From Caulochytrium protostelioides (lineage: Eukaryota > Chytridiomycota > Caulochytriomycetes > Caulochytriales > Caulochytriaceae), in contig ML014218.1 in the NCBI GenBank assembly GCA_003615045.1, positions 1 to 63,798 on the forward strand: a DNA stretch of 63,798 nucleotides, written 5' to 3'. This document shows, in pieces, positions 59,773-63,798 of this stretch; positions within the stretch are counted from its first letter, which is position 1; the number at the start of each line of letters is the position of its first letter. A program made the translations under genes and the position numbers. The notes under the pieces were generated by a model, which saw only the letters and a program-made list of their open reading frames with translations, did no database searches and had not been told where the DNA came from.

Positions 59773-61209
59773 CGCTGCGACCCTGGACGTCGGCGTCCAC
59801 GCGCGGCGCGGCGCGACGGCGAGCAGCCTCAAGCCCCCGGAGACGCGGCACGTGGCACGTGGCACGTAGCGGCGGCGTCCGATCAGGCTTAGGGAGGGGA
59901 GGGAAATGCGACGGGATCGGGGACGGCGCGCGACAGGTGAGGCTGAGGCGCGGTCGAACGCGACGCGTCGGACGTCGGCCCGGGGGGGCTATCGTCGGGC
60001 TTTGTCGCCGCCGCCGCCCGTGGCCACGGACGACCCGGCACAGCGCGGTAGGGTGACCATCGCATCGCATCGCATCCTATCGCATCCCATCGCATCCCAA
60101 TGGGACCGCCTTGTGCTGCCGCGCGGGCATCGATTCCCTGCGGCTGCGACGCCGGCCGCGAGTCGCTCCCTCCCGGGTTCGCGGGGGGGCCGAGGGGGTC
60201 GGATCGATCGCTCGGGACGGCGGTCTGCCCGAGCCGAGCCCTGCTGCGCCACGCGGCGCCACGCGCCTGCGGGTTCCTCCTGCCGCCCACACGCGATCCC
60301 GCCGACGCGCGCGCACGCGGGCATCGACTGCGCCACACGCACGATCGCCCGTGTGGCGCAGCGCGCACGGGCGACGCCGACGCCGGCTGCGCCACACCGG
60401 CCGCGGCGCCTCCCCCCATCGACTGCGCCACACCGCCCCGGCGCCCCACGCGCCACCGGCAAAGGATCGGCGGTCCCGGGGGCCGGCCCGGCCGCGATCT
60501 CCGCCCATCGCGGCGCGATGCACGCACCGACGCACCGACCGCACCTGCGGGTTCCTCCTGGTCCGTCGTCGACCCTTCCCCCCCTTCCCCGGTCCGCCGC
60601 CCGTCCTCACAGCAGCGCATAGCGCCTGGTCGGCGCTCCAACGCCTCGGCCAGCCGCGGCCGATCCCAACGTCTCGCTCGCTCATCGATCAGAACCAATC
60701 GGGTAATGCAGAAAAGATGCAGAGAAAAGAAAACAGGGAGAGGGCGGCTACAGACGCCCGCCATCCAGCACGACCGACGGGACGGGCCACCCGGGCGCGA
60801 TGCGCGATGCGCGATGGCCGGGGTCGCTTGGCCATGCGACGCATGAAATGACGTCCTGGCTCGCAGGCGGGGTTGTGGCCGTCGTCGTCGTCGGCCGGTG
60901 AAAGCGCCGGTCAGGGGAGAACCCGAGCAACCAGCTGACCATGCGCAGGGTATGAGGAAAGAAAAAAGAAAACGCCGCTGGGGCTCCGACCCAGCGGCGC
61001 CAGAATGCCGCGAAGGCGCCTCGTCGCGGCGGGCCCATGGCCCGGGGGGAGAGCACGGAAGCGGCCCACCGATCGTCTCGGCAGGCGGTCAGGGAGGCCG
61101 CCAAAGCGGGGGGGCGGCGGCGCCACGGCCGGGGCCCGCTCGCACGCGGCATCCGCCGTCCCCCGGGCCACCACGCGCGGCGGCCACGGCCCCGAGCTCC
61201 GTCGGGTCG
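59773..61209. other. Intergenic, 1.4 kb
   Basis: WD40-gene promoter and 3' flank of the His/Ser-rich gene. It includes (ATCGC)n-like pentamers at 60058-60100. Frames open on both strands look like GC-driven artefacts. Confidence 0.45.
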
Positions 61210-61505
61210 TCACATGGCACACACGTCCAGGAGCGAGCTGCGGGCGCGCAGGCCGTCGTGCATCGAGCAGATGCGCATGCGGCGCTTGCTCTTCGCGTGG
61301 CCCGGGGACTGGGCGATCTTGTCGACCTTCTTGGCGAGCGTGCGCAGCAGGCGCAGGCGCTGCTTGTGGAGGTACTGGGAGGGCCGCGTCGCGCGGGAGG
61401 CCCGCGCCGCGAGGGACGCGTGGGACGCGTGGCCGTGCGCGTGGTAGTGCGCGAGCAGCGGCGCGTGGCGCCCGTGATGGGAATCATGCAGACGGCCGTG
61501 GGATC

Positions 61506-61555
<50 letters not shown>

Positions 61556-61887
61556 AACGACGCCACGGACGACGACGGGAACGACGAGAACGATGAGGCA
61601 GAGGGCGGCACGGGCGAGGCCGGCGAGGCAGCGAGCGCACACGACTCGGACGCCATCGTCTCCAGCGCCGAGTGCTGGTGGTGGTGGTGGTGGTGCGGGG
61701 AGGGATGGTGCGGATAGGCCTGGTAATGATGCGAGACGAACGGTGGGTGTGGTGTGTGGGCCTTGGTGGGAATCGAGGGGAGAAACGCGGCCGGCGACGG
61801 ATCTGAGAGGGGCGTCGTCATGTCCATGCTGACATGCAGGCGCTGCATAGTGGCCGTCGGCCGGTTGTGGTCCTGCGCGTCCAGCAT
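61210..61887 (-). CDS. Small His/Ser-rich protein of unknown function
   Basis: 225 residues from ATG 61887 (MLDAQDHNRPTATMQRLHV). It contains a His-rich segment (SPHHHHHHQHSALE), a Ser run of about 16, a second His-rich stretch, and a basic, helical C-terminus (YLHKQRLRLLRTLAKKVDK, KSKRRMRICSMHDGLRARS) that looks like the conserved part. The lower GC of 61,680-61,890 and the varied codons argue for real coding. The Ser run comes from a GAC/CGA triplet repeat at 61507-61553. No family is recognised. The 5' end is uncertain because the frame stays open upstream. Confidence 0.45.
61507..61553. repeat. (GAC)n microsatellite within the His/Ser-rich gene
   Basis: About 15 nearly perfect triplets, read as Ser (TCG) on the minus strand. 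Confidence 0.85.
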
Positions 61888-63583
61888 GGCGATGACTCGC
61901 AAAGAAAGGGCGGGCAAGCGGAGATGCCGAGGGACGAGGCGAAAGCAGGAAGCGGAGGAGAGAATCCAAGCCAAGACCCTGTTGCGCTCAATGAGGCCCG
62001 AGCCGATGCAGAGAGACGCAGCGCGCTGGATGCAGCGAGGGGGGGTGTCGGAGACAACAAAGGGATGAAGAAGGGTGCAGCAGGCCGCTCGGTGATCGAA
62101 GCGATCCGAGGCGGTGGGCGGTGGCGAACCAAGGGCGGGTTCGAGAGAAGCCAATGAGGCAAAGAATGAGGCGAGGAGCCGTGGAGAGGTTCAGGTCCTG
62201 AGAAAAAAGCGTATCGGAGGCTCGATGGCGCGGGGGATTTGGGAATTCGGGTTCAGCGCAACGAAACGAAACGAAACGAGGTGCGGTGTACGCCGGAAAA
62301 CCGGGGAACCGTGTCGTGGATGGGTATGCGGGGAGCCCGGAGAATGCGGGGGAAACCCGGCGGCGTGATGGGCATGCGATGGGCAAATGACGCCGGAGGG
62401 CGCCGAACCGCGGCCGGTCTCACCCTGTCGATCGACTCGTTGCGGGGAGGCGTGATCCGAGCGAACCGGAGCCGGCGCCGGAGCCGAGCGGCAGCGCCGT
62501 GGACGGGGCGGTGGAATGGAGCCGGAGCGCTCTGAGCGCGGAAGGGGGAGGCAGGCGAGACAAGCGCTACGACGGCGCGGCTGCCGCGTGGGTCGTGGTG
62601 GTGGTGGTAATGGTGATGGTGATGGTGACGGCGAACCGACACACACACACGCACACACACACACACACAGGCACAGGCACTGGGCGAAAGGGGGCTTGGA
62701 TGAGGCGGGGCGGCCGACGCCTGCGGGAGCACGAGGACCGCGAACGGACGGCGTCACGGCGCAGTATGCGCGGTTGAGCGGCGATCCGCGAGGCGCCGCG
62801 GCGGTCAGCCAGCGGTCAGCGGTCAGCAGGAAGGATCGTGGTGATCCCGAGCAAGGGGGAGCTGCAGCCGCAAGGGGGCTGCAGGCGGCGGCGGCGGGCG
62901 GTTGGCAGGGCCGGCGGCAGCGACAAGAAGGCGGTGGCGGGGAGGGCGGCCGACCGACCGAGCGGGGCCGTCCGCGAGGAGCCTCGTCGAGGTCACGAGC
63001 GGAGCGCGCGCGTCGGGGGCAGCGGGCGGTCGGAATCGCCACCGCGTCTCTCTCGAGCAACGGTCGTCTCCTCTCAAGCGATCAAGCGGGACCCGTCACC
63101 GTCGCCGTTGCCGTTGGCGTTTGTTGGCGTGGCCATCGGTGAGAGGACCGCACGCTCCACGTCAAATGGACCCCCCTCTCCCCCGTTCAACGATTAAAAG
63201 AGGGTGGTGGTGGCGATGCGCCACTTGTCGGTGAACCGCCGTCCGTTGGCCGCGGGCCTGTCATCACCCTCGTCATCGTCTCGCATCGTATCGTAGACTC
63301 TCGTCCTCTCGCGTGCCTGCCTGGCCCCCCCGGCGCCTCCGACCGCAGACGAGCCGACGTGCGGGAGCCGTGGCCGTGGCCGTGGCCGTGGCCGTGGCGC
63401 CGCCGTCTTGTTCGCGAGGTCCCGAGGTCCGGGAATGAGGCGAGCGGGTGCCGCCGCGCCATATCGGCGTCGTGGCGTGGGTGAAAGGGGGAGCTGGGTG
63501 GGCCACCTCCGGTCGGCGATTGCGATTGCGACGGCGCCGTCGCCGGCGCCGGCGACGGCGACGGCGACGGCGGCGGCCGTGGG
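61888..63583. other. Intergenic with dinucleotide and hexamer repeats
   Basis: Contains (CA)n at about 62640-62669, GTGGTG/GATGGT tracts at 62597-62630, a GTGGCC hexamer array at about 63368-63398, and GGCGAC repeats near 63550-63575. No convincing gene is seen. Confidence 0.4.
62640..62669. repeat. (CA)n dinucleotide microsatellite
   Basis: ACACACACAC with one G interruption, then about nine further CA units. Confidence 0.85.
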
Positions 63584-63744
63584 TCAGCCGGCGGCCGGCG
63601 GCCGTGGGCGGCGCCCGCGGGCGGCCGGTCGAGGCGCGTGTCCACGGGCGGCGGGCGCGTGGACCGTCACCGGGATGCGTTCGGCGAGGGCGGCGGCGGC
63701 GTCCGGCGCTCGTGCCGCGTACATGCGGAACGCCTTGGCGGGCG

Positions 63745-63798
<54 letters not shown>
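63584..63798 (-). CDS. Possible C-terminal end of a gene running off the right edge
   Basis: On the minus strand a frame open from the window edge reads through a run of codons into AKAFRMYAARAPDAAAALAE, then RIPVTVHAP, and stops at TGA (63584-63586). The central 30 residues look like real protein, but the rest is Arg/Pro/Ala-rich. It may be chance, and the adjoining repeat makes the join uncertain. Confidence 0.2.
63729..63798. repeat. (GGC)n tract reaching the right edge
   Basis: About 20 GGC triplets continue to the last base. An assembly break at this repeat is likely. Confidence 0.85.

Overview
The window is a GC-rich nuclear segment of a flagellated eukaryote. It has no operons, ribosome binding sites or rRNA. 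Genes are monocistronic, lie on both strands, and have few, short GT-AG introns (GTAAG-type donors, phase 0). A kinesin-2 motor subunit and CFAP52 point to a cilium or flagellum. WASP, CCT2, ZC3HC1 and the low-complexity Ala/Pro/Ser-rich proteins suit an early-diverging zoosporic fungus (chytrid-like; GC-rich Caulochytrium-type genomes come to mind). That placement is inference; no marker gene here proves it.

Layout. 1-276: C-terminal end of a Fanzor/TnpB-type RNA-guided nuclease (RuvC-III motif) plus a structured, possibly guide-RNA-forming 3' flank. 277-2682 (-): kinesin-2 motor. 3971-6126 (+): coiled-coil protein rebuilt from three exons. 6258-7723 (-): ZC3HC1/NIPA zinc-finger protein (two exons). 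8323-9822 (-): orphan secreted or membrane-anchored protein with an Asp/His-rich tail. 12663-21152 (+): 2829-residue coiled-coil protein ending in a tandem BRCT module. 21289-24195 (-): polytopic membrane class I cyclic-nucleotide phosphodiesterase. 29119-33147 (+): cyclic-nucleotide-binding/F-box/LRR fusion. 34110-36143 (+): CFAP52. 36270-40250 (-): large disordered protein ending in a CaaX box. 42899-44692 (+): CCT2, whose start codon is alone in exon 1. 45897-47807 (+): WASP. 49646-52753 (+): single-pass membrane protein. 52961-54676 (-): SQD2-like GT4 glycosyltransferase. 55351-59772 (-): large WD40/helical protein. 61210-61887 (-): small His/Ser-rich protein. The spaces between genes are 0.1-5 kb and mostly hold simple-sequence repeats.

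Themes. The phosphodiesterase and the cyclic-nucleotide-binding F-box protein are adjacent and divergently transcribed, so one could shape and the other read the same second messenger; the F-box would link that signal to ubiquitin ligation. Kinesin-2 and CFAP52 serve flagellar assembly and the axoneme, and WASP serves Arp2/3 actin assembly. The most unusual items are the Fanzor remnant at the left edge, the CNB-F-box-LRR fusion and the giant coiled-coil/BRCT protein.
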